A DNA stretch of 20,435 bases. It comes from Chara braunii (lineage: Eukaryota; Streptophyta; Charophyceae; Charales; Characeae). Numbering within the stretch: the stretch's first letter is position 1; each line of letters opens with the position of its first letter. The stretch is taken from contig BFEA01001270.1 of assembly GCA_003427395.1 (NCBI GenBank), positions 25,251 to 45,685 of the forward strand, read 5' to 3'. The notes under the pieces are model-generated. The model was not told the origin of the DNA. It did no database searches and saw only the letters and a list, made by a program, of their open reading frames with translations. A program made the translations under genes and the position numbers. Shown here in pieces: positions 1 through 9,684 of the stretch.

Positions 1-4
1 TTTT

Positions 5-61
<57 letters not shown>
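1..61. repeat. T9 plus (CT)n microsatellite
   Basis: Nine T residues are followed by an uninterrupted CT dinucleotide tract. It forms the outer edge of the left inverted-repeat arm and mirrors the (GA)n at 19737-19822 on the right arm. The tract may continue beyond the window. Confidence 0.97.
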
Positions 62-63
<2 letters not shown>

Positions 64-1195
64 CATTCTGTCTCTTCTTTCGCCTTGTCCCCTTTCTCCC
101 TTCGCCTCATTTGGCATATGACTAACCCCTTCTTCCCTCACTTGGAAACATTGTCAGGATACGGACGGTAAACGAAGTCTGACTTCACTTGGTGGAGAAA
201 GAGGGCAAGGGGAGGATAGCCGGTCCCTTGTGCCACCAAGGAGGCAAAAGAGAAAGGACGTTTGAAAAAGTGGGAGAAAGACGGGATCCGGAAAGAAGCA
301 TAAGTTGAGAAAGAGGTCAGTTTGACTCAATCATTTCCCCGACTGCATGACTGTGAGAAGAGAATGGGCTGATTAAGCATCAAGATGGAACATAGAGCAG
401 CCAAAGGATTTGAAAAGATAGGCATGTGGGAAGGGCTATGTGTTAAACCCCAACGGGGAATTGTATGGATCTTCTTGCTTGTGTGGGATTATGCAGGTGA
501 GTGATGGCTAGAAATGCCTTGAGCGGGATAAGGGCGAGAGGAACTGGGCACCAAGAGTGAAAGAGAGGAGGGACAAAGGGGCTATGGGACCCTTAACATA
601 GAGCCAACCCATGGGAATGACTTTTGAACATGAAGACTTGGAGTGTAAATGAGAGTGCAATCGTACCAAGGAAATTGTGATGATGTGTGTGCATGCATAT
701 GAGGACCCCGAAAAGACTAAGGGGCCTACTTCAATAAGGAGGAAAGCAAATTATGAGACTCGATGGATGCGTAGAGGCGAGGGAGAGGACGACTCCGCCG
801 CACCCCGATGACGCCATATAGCCACAATGCTTAGGGAAATGGTGCGTGGCCTAAGGATGACACTTAGCCTACGTACAAGAGAAGAGAAATACTCAAAGAA
901 CCCTTGGGCTGCATGCGTATTGGAAGGAGCAATTGTATGAGAACACGACAAAGAATAATAAAAAAAATCAGCGTTGCGACCAGCGAGACTACCAACCGGC
1001 GTGAGGGCTGAGCTACATTCCCAATGTCACAACTCTCTCGCGCGATGGCCCACCCCCATCCATCTCAAAGCACTAGGTAGGGGTGACCTCGGGACGAACA
1101 GCCCGCGCCCCGAGCATGAGCGTGGGCGGGCCGAGCCAACTGGGACCCGCAGTGGGGTCGACTAAGGCTCGAAAGTCTACCGGGGTTTGGCCCTA
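1..1195 (+). repeat. Left arm of long inverted repeat
   Basis: This segment matches the reverse complement of about 18578-19822 along nearly its whole length, in the same order, with substitutions and indels. Anchors read by eye: 313-329 equals the reverse complement of 19441-19457 (17 of 17); 919-935 equals that of 18834-18850 (17 of 17); 1144-1178 matches that of 18596-18630 at 33 of 35 positions. Homology stops near 1195, where the two inner flanks diverge, and runs outward into the CT tract. It could be the terminal inverted repeat of a very large element or two independent opposite insertions of one repeat family. No coding sequence was recognised; the short ORFs here (for example 751-951 minus and 974-1165 plus) do not look like genes. 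A GCAGGTGAGT string at 493-502 resembles a splice donor and is kept in the other arm. Confidence 0.88.
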
Positions 1196-1369
1196 CACCA
1201 GTTAATCCCCCTCCACTCTTTTCTCCCTCTTTGTCTCATTCTTCTTCCTTCTTGTTTTCTTTTTCTTTTTTTTTCTTTTGTTTCTGTTGTGACAAGTGTG
1301 AAGCAGCCGTGAAATTTTTTTTTAGGTCATGGATCTTCATCTATGGCTAAATTCAAACCAGCAGTTGAC
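1196..1369. other. Pyrimidine-rich spacer
   Basis: This C/T-rich stretch, with T runs near 1260-1330, lies between the inner end of the left arm and the first direct repeat. Nothing else is supportable in it. Confidence 0.6.
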
Positions 1370-1960
1370 CGTTACATCTCGGATTGCAGTAATGGAGCCC
1401 CCACACTCATGGGGACTCCATTTTGCCTCCATTAATTTTTAGCCCCCTTTGCTCCGATTTTCTCTCGACAGCCCATTTTCGGCATTGAGCCCATGGGGCT
1501 CAATTTTCTCAATTCCTGCTGGTCCGAGATATCTCGAACTGCTGGCCAGTCCTCCCATCACTATTTTCCTTCCCCTATTGCCGCCTAACTTTTTCTCTCT
1601 TGGCCCATTCAATCCTTGCACCAACAGTGGCTAATATTGTCCACCGTCAAGATCTTGATCTCGGCGGTGTCACTTGTTTCACATGTCCATCCTTCATACT
1701 AGCCTGCAATTCCTCTTGGGATACTCAAGTCCCCGTCACTCACCCCGTACCAGTTTCATTTTTTAGTCTCACTAGTAGTCCCACCGGCGCATATCCTAAT
1801 TTTCAACTATTTTTATTTGAGCCCATCAAGTCCTCGACGTCGTTCCCGGTGACGTCCCATTTTTATTTGGGACTCCCTAGCCCTCGACAGTCCTAGTTTC
1901 TCTTTCATATGTGGTCTCAAGTGTCTTGATTATTCCCGGTCGTGAGATCCATCATTTCGC
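1370..1960 (+). repeat. Degenerate direct repeat, copy 1
   Basis: Blocks here recur in the same order at about 2640-3270. Anchors are the CTCGGATTGCAG region at 1378 against CTCGGACTGCAA at 2647, GCTAATATT at 1630 against 2904, and CCTAGTTTC at 1892 against 3196. The offset stays at 1.27-1.30 kb. The copies are clearly diverged between anchors. A near-perfect 21-nt palindrome (1484-1504, arms ATTGAGCC/GGCTCAAT) lies inside. This may be a relic of a small non-autonomous element or a tandem duplication. Confidence 0.65.
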
Positions 1961-2515
1961 GACTGCCATTTACCGTCTCTACTTGCCCCAAGCCCGAGAC
2001 ACTTTTTTCTAGTGTCTTGGGCGTGTCAGAGCTCCTTTTCCTTGGCCTAGGCACCCCCATGTAGTCCGTATTTCTCAAACTCCAATAGTGGCAATTTTTC
2101 TAGTCTTACAGCCCCAGAACTTGCCCCAAACTAAAACAAAACGAAGCAGTCAATTTTCAGGTGCAGTTGGGCTCAATGTTGGCTCCGGATGTACCAAAAA
2201 CATGTGTTTTCCTTCCCTCATGCAATCCATTGTATCTTGGTTGCATGAGGTCTTTATTTTCGTAGATTTTCTTAGTAAAATCTAAAGAAAATCAAGATAC
2301 TTTGTAACGGATACATCCCAGGATGCATCTGGTCACAGATGTATCTCCCAAGTGACCACTTTTTACCGTTAGTACCCTTTTTCTTTTTCTTTTTTTATTC
2401 TCTTTTCTATTCTTTCTAATTCCTAACAGTAGGGACCTGCCAGTCCCTACTTGTGCCAGTCCCTACTGACGGCCAACTCACTCACTCCCTCTCATATCTT
2501 TTGTTTCATCCTCCT

Positions 2516-2552
<37 letters not shown>

Positions 2553-2639
2553 TGGCATGCCAAGTGTCATTTAGATGTTGAGGCCTTTTCTAGGCCCTAC
2601 CTCTTGGTTTTGGCCCTTCTTATGCCCAAGATGCAATCC
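1961..2639. other. Spacer between direct repeats, no gene
   Basis: The stretch is pyrimidine-rich and includes a 34-nt T run at 2518-2551. Short plus-strand ORFs at 2088-2285 and 2451-2717 have no recognisable domains, and the second translates the poly-T as poly-Phe. A weak match to the repeat start around 2065-2100 was seen but is not convincing. Confidence 0.55.
2518..2551. repeat. Poly-T run (34 nt)
   Basis: A homopolymer tract that could equally be read as a poly-A tail on the minus strand. No retroposon body was recognised next to it. Confidence 0.97.
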
Positions 2640-3270
2640 GTTATTTCTCGGACTGCAACTGTGGTTCCCCCATGCTCATGGGAGCCCCGTTCTGCCCTCG
2701 TTTCTTCCACACAGTAGCCCCTCTTACTCTGATTTTCTCCCGGAGACCTATTTTTCACACGGAGCTTTTCTAGGTTCCATTGTCTTCAAAATGGTTGATA
2801 TGAGATATTTCAGATTGCTGTTCCGCCTCTCCTTTCATATTTTCTTATTTTCTTTTCTCTTTTGGTCCTCCCGTTTGCTTCCACTAGTGTTTGCACTAGT
2901 GGTGCTAATATTCATGACCGTTAAGATCTTAATCTTGACCGTGCATCTTGCTTTGAATATTTCTTTCTCATGACCCTTCACAACTCTTCTCCTTGGGACA
3001 TCACCAACCCCCGACACTTGTCCTGCACCTGTCCCCAACACAGTCCCACCGTTGGTCTCGCCAACACTTGTCCCACTGGCGGTCCTACCAATACTTATCC
3101 CAAAATATCATTATTTTTACTTGGTCCCCTACGATCCCCGACACCTTTCCTCATTGTGTTATGGTTTCTCTTAGCGTTTTCCACCCCATGGTGACCCTAG
3201 TTTCTTGTCTTTTTCCACGTCCCAAACGCGCCGATCTTTCTAGTCGCGAGATCTCTAATCATGTGGCTCT
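2640..3270 (+). repeat. Degenerate direct repeat, copy 2
   Basis: This is the partner of 1370-1960, with collinear matching blocks at 2647, 2904 and 3196. Plus-strand ORFs here (2575-2973, 2970-3194 and the start of 2993-3580) show no domain and differ from copy 1 by indels, so they are not regarded as genes. Confidence 0.65.
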
Positions 3271-3943
3271 TGTTTATTATCGCGGGCGGTGTCAAGCGCA
3301 TCGGTCCGGCATTATACAAGGCAGCACGGGACCCTCTCGGCCGCGTCACGCAGGAGTTGGTCTGAATCCTCGTCGCAAATATACATGGAGCTTCCGCAAG
3401 CCGCTCCAGTCGAGTCCGCCAGCCATATGCGAGGCACGACTTACCTCCACCTTACGGGAGTTGTCACCTCCCTTCGGTGGGCGTATCCCCGCCGAGCTAC
3501 CAGTCCACAATACGAAAGTTAATCAACTGCAATCGCAGAGGTGGACCAGCCGAGGGCGTTTCTCGTTCGCTGTAGCATAGGGGGTACTCGCGGTATTACG
3601 CCTTTATCGAACCCACACTTGAACCGACATCTTGGGGGGTCTGAGGTCCCAAGCGCGACTCGTCGCCGGTCGACTAGGACGCATCTCACACTCCACGTGC
3701 ACACCACTAAAAAGTAAAAACATACACACATACATACACATGAAACGACACGAAACAAACAACGTGACAACTCTCCTAGTCCCTTAGTAGTTGTCCCATA
3801 ACTCTCCGATGCGGAAATCGGATAAGCGTCACGCGCAAGACTTAGCATAAAGTCGCGCGGACGCAAGGCCTACTCATATCGACTAGCAATGCAATCATAC
3901 GCAAGCAGTCGCAATGATGGCGTACTATGTAGTGCCCATAATC
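3271..3943. other. No gene recognised
   Basis: The sequence is of mixed composition. ORFs of up to 115 codons exist (3289-3522 plus, 3519-3866 minus) but have no family features, and the minus one reads through a CA/CATA-rich patch giving Cys/Val repeats. An imperfect hairpin (CGCGC..GCGCG type) lies near 3832-3858, leading into the hairpin cluster that follows. Confidence 0.5.
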
Positions 3944-4190
3944 AAGCGGTGCCTCGTGGATCCGAGTACCGCTTATGACACTCATGTGTCAACCTCGAAG
4001 TGTCGTGAGGGTCTACTCCTTCACGACATTGCACGACTGAAGGAATAGTCGTGCAACCGCCGCGAGGCCTCCGGTCTTTGGCCCGAGCGTCTCGGCAGGC
4101 AGGACAAATAGGCTCTGCGCGGGGGTAGATTCCTTCCCTGCAGAGTCTAGGGCCTGGGATGTCCTGGACAAGGACCTTGAATCCAGGCCC
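3944..4190. other. Cluster of consecutive hairpins
   Basis: Five inverted repeats follow one another: AAGCGGT/ACCGCTT at 3944-3974; TGACAC/TGTGTCA at 3976-3991; TGTCGTGAGG with a one-mismatch partner at 4001-4028; a perfect 10-bp stem TTGCACGACT/AGTCGTGCAA with an 8-nt loop at 4029-4056; and GGGCCTGG/CCAGGCCC-type arms at 4150-4190. The arrangement suggests a structured RNA or a foldback-type mobile element. No coding function is seen and no known RNA family was recognised. Confidence 0.6.
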
Positions 4191-4335
4191 AGGACCAACG
4201 TCCGACTAAGAATTATTCAAGAAGCATACAAACAAATAGAGGGGTCTTCCTTCTTTTCTCGATCTCAACCCCTAATTAAATCCTTAGTACGTGGACCTCT
4301 CAGGTCATCCGAACATCCAACAGAGGTACACACAC

Positions 4336-4375
<40 letters not shown>

Positions 4376-5000
4376 ATAAAGAGGAATAAGTATGTGACGA
4401 TCACTTCTCACAATCAAAGTGGGACTCCTCACAACCATATATATGTGTGTGATCGCTGACAGTCATATCCAAAAGTCCGAACCACAGAACATACCTGCAA
4501 TCACATCAAAGATCCAACAGAAGTCCATGCACTACACGGAGTCAAGTCCAATCAATGTTTATACTCATACCCCTCGCTTTAGCCATGCAAGCCCCAGACT
4601 CTGTCCAACCAACCATAATTAAGTACTCAGTACCTTTGTTAAATAGTCATTCAATAAAAGTCTGGGTGAAAATCTTAATAAAACAAAAAGAATCACCAGA
4701 GCTAAAGCCTTTCAGGTTGAGTATTGAGGGTGAATTGGAATTGAGTCGTCGACCGACGAATCGGCAACCGACCTGTTATTAGTAATAACAGAAGGTGATC
4801 CTTGTAGGATCAAGCTGAATCTAGACCAAATCTTGAATCAATCGATCAAGAGGACCTGTAACACATGACAGGCCAATCCCCGAGGTTAAATCTATAAATT
4901 CATGGAGAATAATCCCCATATCACGATCTCACTCAAATCATCCTAATTAACTAAGCCTAAGCCTACCTCTTAAGCAAGTGCCAAAAGAAAGGTAGTTCTT
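4191..5000. other. AT-rich block, no gene
   Basis: Base composition becomes clearly more AT-rich than on either side, suggesting an inserted element of different origin. Small plus ORFs (4419-4622, 4555-4782) show no recognisable domain. A 7-bp inverted pair (CGATCAC near 4398, GTGATCG near 4450) brackets part of it. Confidence 0.5.
4327..4377. repeat. Compound (CA)(TA)(TG) microsatellite
   Basis: A CA run passes into a TA run and then a TG run. The whole tract is self-complementary and can fold into one long hairpin. Confidence 0.95.
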
Positions 5001-5340
5001 GGCAGAATCTCCTCTACACAGAGTGGATTTTCCAGAATTGTCACCTGTCAAATATAATCTACCTCCTCTGAACTAAGAAAATCTCGGCAGCGCTTCCCGT
5101 AGGAAAAGTGTCTTCGCAGAATTTATACAAGCTCAAAAATCAAATCTTTAATTGTAGAAAGTCAAAATTTGTCTAACTCCCTGAATTAGTAAAAATTTGG
5201 GCAGCACTTCCTTTAGAAAGGGAGACTTCCTAGATTTATACTAAGTAAGATGTGAACTCAGACATGAAACCTGAGTTAAACTTAGCTCAAAATTTAACTA
5301 ACTCCTTAGATTTGTAGAAATTTTGGTAGCGCTGTTGGTG
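5001..5340. repeat. Degenerate tandem repeat with GGCAG-type motif
   Basis: A motif of the form GGCAG(A/C)(A/G)(T/C)TTCC recurs at about 5001, 5086, 5200 and 5325 (spacings 85, 114 and 125 bp). Each is followed by an AT-rich tail and a similar stretch such as CTAACTCC...GTA(G/A)AAATT. Similar GGCAGAGTCTCC-like series are, from memory, frequent in land-plant retrotransposon DNA, which supports a plant-lineage host but is not proof. The block ends at a sharp return to GC-richer sequence near 5340. Confidence 0.6.
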
Positions 5341-5343
5341 CGA

Positions 5344-5361
5344 ATACCCTTACAAGGGTAT
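5344..5361. other. 8-bp perfect hairpin at composition boundary
   Basis: Arms ATACCCTT and AAGGGTAT are separated by 2 nt, at the exact junction between the AT-rich repeat block and GC-richer DNA. Confidence 0.8.
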
Positions 5362-5693
5362 CCGCCCTGGTTTTTGCAAGCGACATAAAATAAGTGATTC
5401 GTTGTTTATGCGGTTGAATGACTGACTAAATTAGAGAGTGTGTGGGCGCGCGGACTGAGGCACGCGTGATCATTTATTTTTGATTGATGATTGTGAAAGT
5501 CGGCGTAGATGCCGGTCGGATTTTTATTTTTGATTAAACTAGGATTAAAAAGATTATGTCTCATAATTGGTATACCTACCGGTGACTTGTGCGTACGTGC
5601 GGAGGACGGCATCGACAACAACGTGAATTTTGAAAACGTTTCGGTAGGTTTGTCGGTCGCGCAGTATTCGTTTATTTAGATGATTAGTCAAAG
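5362..5693. other. No gene recognised
   Basis: A short repeated phrase TTTATTTTTGATT occurs twice (about 5474 and 5525). The minus ORF at 5406-5621 lacks any recognisable feature. Confidence 0.5.
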
Positions 5694-6646
5694 CTAGGCC
5701 CAACCTTGGGCCTAGTACTAACAGTCATAGTATCAGATTTTTATCGGGAAGATTCAGGGATCGAGATTGAGTGGCGACAACGCGGAAATATCAGAGGGGC
5801 GCGAAGGGACCGAGGGATGGAGGGTCCGGCGAGGCTGTTCCCCTTGGTTTTGCTGGCGGCGGCGGCGCCCGATCAGTGGTGGCATTTTCTTAATAGTTCA
5901 TTTTAGCGTCGTGTTTTTATTTTTCCTTTTCGGTATGCTTCGACTTGTCGTTGACTTAGACGCGGCGCCGGACTTGGTGGTCGTCACGACAGTCGAGGAC
6001 CTGGAGTACGTACCTCTTTCGACAAGTTTGTTCGGGTTCCACATGTTCGGGATGTTGGCGGAGGTCCTCTATTAGGCCGTTGTTGAAGAACAGGGACGAA
6101 AGACTTTTGGAACTTATCTTACCTGTCAAATTTGAACAAGACGGCCTTTCGGGCCGTTTTCTTTATTATCATTACAGTATTACGGGGAACCCCGTAGCAG
6201 CCACATTCGGGCTCAAGCCCCTTTGGGGAGCATGAGGGAGCCGCACCCATCGGTGGGTGCGATGCATACCGCAGCAGGTGGGTGATACTGGCCAGTGGTC
6301 GGCCAGTAGCATCAAGACCGAGCTTAGTCGACAGACCAGTCACTGTTTCTCCCTCCAGGTCCCTTTCCCCTCTGAATTTCAGCGGTCCCTGCTCAGTGCC
6401 CCTCATGGGGGGAACAACGGTGTACCTCTAGGAGGCAGGTGCCGAGCTGCTCACAAAAGGGCTATCGAACCGGCTGGTACCCGACTCCCTCCGAGGTTTC
6501 CCTCAGGATAGTTGGAGCTGCTGGAACAACTGGCCGGCCACTACGACAGAGTCCGATGTTGTCGGGGCCTGTGTTTCGAAGAAACTAGGAGGGCGACCGT
6601 AGAGACGGGAAATTTTGGAAAGAAACTACGGGCGTTGACGCCGTAG
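5694..6646. other. Hairpin-rich noncoding stretch
   Basis: Perfect or near-perfect stem-loops are spread through this stretch. CTAGGCCCA/TGGGCCTAG is at 5694-5715, TCAAATTTGA at 6125-6134, ACGGCC/GGCCGT at 6141-6157, and TACGGGG/CCCCGTA at 6181-6196. Mutually exclusive GGGCT/AGCCC and CCCC/GGGG stems lie at 6209-6228. CGCACCCA/TGGGTGCG with a TCGG loop is at 6242-6261, TACTGGCC/GGCCAGTA at 6286-6308, and CTACGGGCG/CGCCGTAG (one bulge) at 6626-6646. Short ORFs crossing it (5706-5906, 5767-6075 and 6257-6511 plus; 6119-6406 minus) show no domains. It could be a structured RNA or organelle-derived DNA with GC clusters; no known RNA family was recognised. The interval 5716-6124 holds nothing else I can support. 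Confidence 0.6.
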
Positions 6647-6904
6647 AGTGACGGACACTAAGGCAGAGTAACAAGGAGGGAGGCTGAATTTGGACAGGTT
6701 GACCGCCAAGGTGCGTTTAGCGCAGGAGATGGAGGGTGACGAATGTTAGCACAGTCCAGCAAGGCGGGGCAGCTACAGGCGCTGAGGTAGACGAGCGGAG
6801 CGGGGAAGACTGAGGGTTGGACGCAACAACGAAACACGAAGGACGGAGGAGTGGACCCGGGCACGAATTCGCGCCGAATGCATCCAACCAAAGGGGGGAT
6901 CGGA

Positions 6905-7413
6905 GATGGCGACGGAGGTGAAGGGGAAACGGGGGCTGAAATCGTCCATCTCACCCGATCCTTAGCGGATTCGGGCGGGGGAAGATGTGGTCCCAGGGTT
7001 TTGGACCCGGGTGAGTTCGACTATGAGGTTAGTTTTTGAGGTAGGTCAGTACATAAGGAGGCAGAGAAGAAAGTTGATGCATGAAGGTATGGCGGGAGTA
7101 GAGGAAGGAAGACGATTGTGCGCCCGTTCCTTAATAGAAACCGGCGAAGAGGGAGTTGCTCCTAGTATTTTGGTGGTGGGCGAGCCCGAATATGAACTTA
7201 GTTTGAGCAAAGAGTTAGTAGGATGTAAGTTAGTGAGGAAATGGAGGTGCGCGGACGTGTTTCAGCTATGGAAGATGGCGGGAGTTAAAGTTACGTGGCC
7301 CACCCATTCCTTGATAAGAACGGGCGAGCAAAGGTGCTAGGTGGGGGTTTGGAAGCAGGGCGAATCTAATGGTACTATTAGTTTTAGCTACAGGATAGTA
7401 GGATCGACGGGGT
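6905..7413 (+). pseudogene. Decayed protein-level tandem repeat, unknown family
   Basis: Three degenerate copies begin near 6905, 7087 and 7272 (period about 182-185 bp, roughly 60 codons). Translated on the plus strand they share a pattern: Ser-Leu, a short turn with Gly-Glu, a Pro-x-[IV]-Leu stretch, Gly-Glu, then Tyr-Glu-[VL]-Ser in the first two copies. Copy 2 is open within 6987-7340. Copy 1 ends in a stop after Glu-Val-Ser-Phe, and copy 3 has an internal TAG. Conservation is stronger as amino acids than as bases (for example DYEVSF against EYELSL), which suggests a once-coding repeat. A possible earlier copy near 6728 shares only a GTGGACCCGGG-like string. I do not recognise the family; it may also be a simple degenerate satellite. 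Confidence 0.4.
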
Positions 7414-7489
7414 AAGTGTTAGGGGCTGCGGGCAAATGGGAAGATTAGAAGCGAGGAACAACAATCGGTCGGTAGCGGACAACGAGCGG

Positions 7490-7671
<182 letters not shown>

Positions 7672-9286
7672 GAGGGAGGGAAAATGCTCACCTCCGAACT
7701 GGTGATGCGGGAGAGACCGAATGGTGAGCTTCGATGATGTTTCACTATGCATGTACTTACCCGTATTTGAGTTGAAAATTCACTCGACTTGCCCGTCATT
7801 CTGGAGGAAGGGGTGTGAAGCCGGTCGCAGGGTTGAAGACTTATCGGTTAGCGCGTTGGGGTGCGCCCGACTACGATCTAGTCGTAGATACAATTGGTCG
7901 TTCGATCGGTGGTAGTAGCAAGTAGCCGCCGAGAATTGGAAAGCTTGCAGCGGGGGTTAGCATTGCCCACCCATACCACGACACTTTCTGCTGAAACGAG
8001 TTACGGAGTAGAGGTTTTGAGGATGGATAAATCCGAGGCTGAAGTCGGATTCATGACGGGCGGATGTACTCGACGGGATGGAGGTGCGAGGGTTGTGTAC
8101 TAGGGAGGAGGTAAGTATGAAGACGTATCTTTCTGTGTTTTAACGGAAGATTCATTTTCGCCTCCTGCAGGTTGATAGTTGCAGTGTTGCTGTACCGGTC
8201 ACAGTGATAGTTGCCTCGCTGGCCACACGAGCCGTCATCTGCGTGGTCGGTCTACACGGTCGGGCTCTTCATTGCCATCGTCACGATTGTGCCCTAAAAG
8301 GAACGAGTGTTGTGGGAACTGGGCAATGGGCAAATCGCGCGCAATAGAAACTGAGAGAGGAGAGGCTTACCTGTTGGATGATGAGTTGCTCATCCTATCG
8401 ATGGGGCTAGTGTGGGGCGGGCCACGAAGTTGGAGGCTTGTCACCAGGATCGTGCTTACGTCTGCTGAGGTCTGCGTACAGGTTGATCAGAAGAGACGAC
8501 ATTATGACTCGGAAGGCGAGATCCTTACTGCGAATTGGAGCTTGCCAGGGTGCCGGTTGTCAGCAGTTTGACTTTAAGTCTGACCAAATTGTCGTGCGTT
8601 CAAACAATCATTGCGACGCCCTCAGGCGATGGAAGATAACAAGGCCCTCTCTTGGGAGTTGAGTCAGTCCCTCTCCTATATCTCGAGAGTCCAAAACCCC
8701 TATTTCTGCCTTTCTAAATCTAATCCTGTTCTAAGAGGAAGGCGGCAGGCGGGATTGCAACTCGTAGGACCGCAACAAGACTCTGTGGTCAACCTGACTC
8801 CCACTGGTCAAGTCCTACCACTAATGTTCCTAACAAGCATTTGCCAAGCTCACACCATGCCTATTCTCTTCTGTTGCCACCAGTCCTTATCCCAATGTCT
8901 CATCAAGTACTGAATATTTCAGAATAGCTTGTGCGAGAGGTAGCGTCTAGAGATCAACATCAGCCTGTCTTGCTCTTGTCAATTCTTGAATAATCTAGAC
9001 CACACTTCAAAAGACGACCGAGATGACCAGTTCACCGTCTTCTATCCCACATACAACTTGCATACACAATTTCTCCTACCGCGACTCGATTTTCCCTTCC
9101 TGGTCCCTTGTCCCATAGCCTTTTCAAGTTCCTTTAATTGCGGGGTGTACCCCAGCCATACTTATAAGCGAGAACACCTATCCTTTCCTTCCTACGGACA
9201 TCTCAAGCGTTCTTCCGTCGTGGAAAGTCGACACTGTGACCGACTCGCCCCTCCTCATCTCTCTTCCGACCCTGATGGTCTAGACG
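7672..9286. other. No supportable gene
   Basis: Plus-strand ORFs at 7721-7915, 7894-8103, 8179-8571, 8438-8662, 8611-8913 and 8986-9303 overlap in different frames and show no recognisable domain or family pattern. A GTAAGT...TGCAG pair at 8111-8170 resembles a 60-nt intron, but the neighbouring frames do not support a gene. Plus-strand composition changes from purine-rich to pyrimidine-rich around 8.6-9.0 kb. Confidence 0.5.
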
Positions 9287-9320
9287 TTACATTAACTCAT
9301 TGATTACATTAACTCATTGA
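9287..9320. repeat. 17-bp perfect tandem duplication
   Basis: TTACATTAACTCATTGA occurs twice back to back (9287-9303 and 9304-9320). It may be a replication-slippage product or the footprint of an excised element with a long target duplication. Confidence 0.95.
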
Positions 9321-9490
9321 TAAAACCACTGGCTGCGTAATTGCCCAAAAATCCTTATGCCTCTTTGTAACGTTCCCCTACGATTATCAACCTAAGGTCC
9401 TCCTTCCGCCTTCCAACTTGGTTACTTCCTCTGCCTCTCTCTCCCAATAGGAGGTATCGATAGCTTGGCGATGATCTCCTCAACCCCCCC

Positions 9491-9506
9491 TTTTTTTTTT
9501 TTTTTT
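9491..9506 (-). repeat. Poly-A run on minus strand downstream of gag2
   Basis: Sixteen T residues on the plus strand, hence A16 on the minus strand followed by G7, lie about 180 nt past the last conserved gag2 codon. It could be a retroposed poly-A tail or a plain homopolymer. Confidence 0.6.
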
Positions 9507-9684
9507 GCTTTCCCGCTTCTCGTCCTCGACCACCTTTGCCCTCACAACCTCCGGTTCTCACGTCGCATTGCTCATCTTGGTGTCCTCTTACTGTTGAGGT
9601 CCGGTCGTGTCCGTCCTTCCTTTCTCAAGCGGCGGTCCCATCCTACCCACGACCCCGCTTCTTCTCGTGGTTACATGTCGGCCT

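Noticed and set aside
3519-3866. 115-codon minus-strand ORF with a Cys/Val-rich segment
   Set aside because: The segment comes from a CA/CATA-rich patch; no start context or family feature supports it.
6141-6165. Rho-independent terminator-like hairpin with T-rich tail
   Set aside because: The surroundings are eukaryotic and no bacterial gene precedes it; it is one of many hairpins in the stretch.
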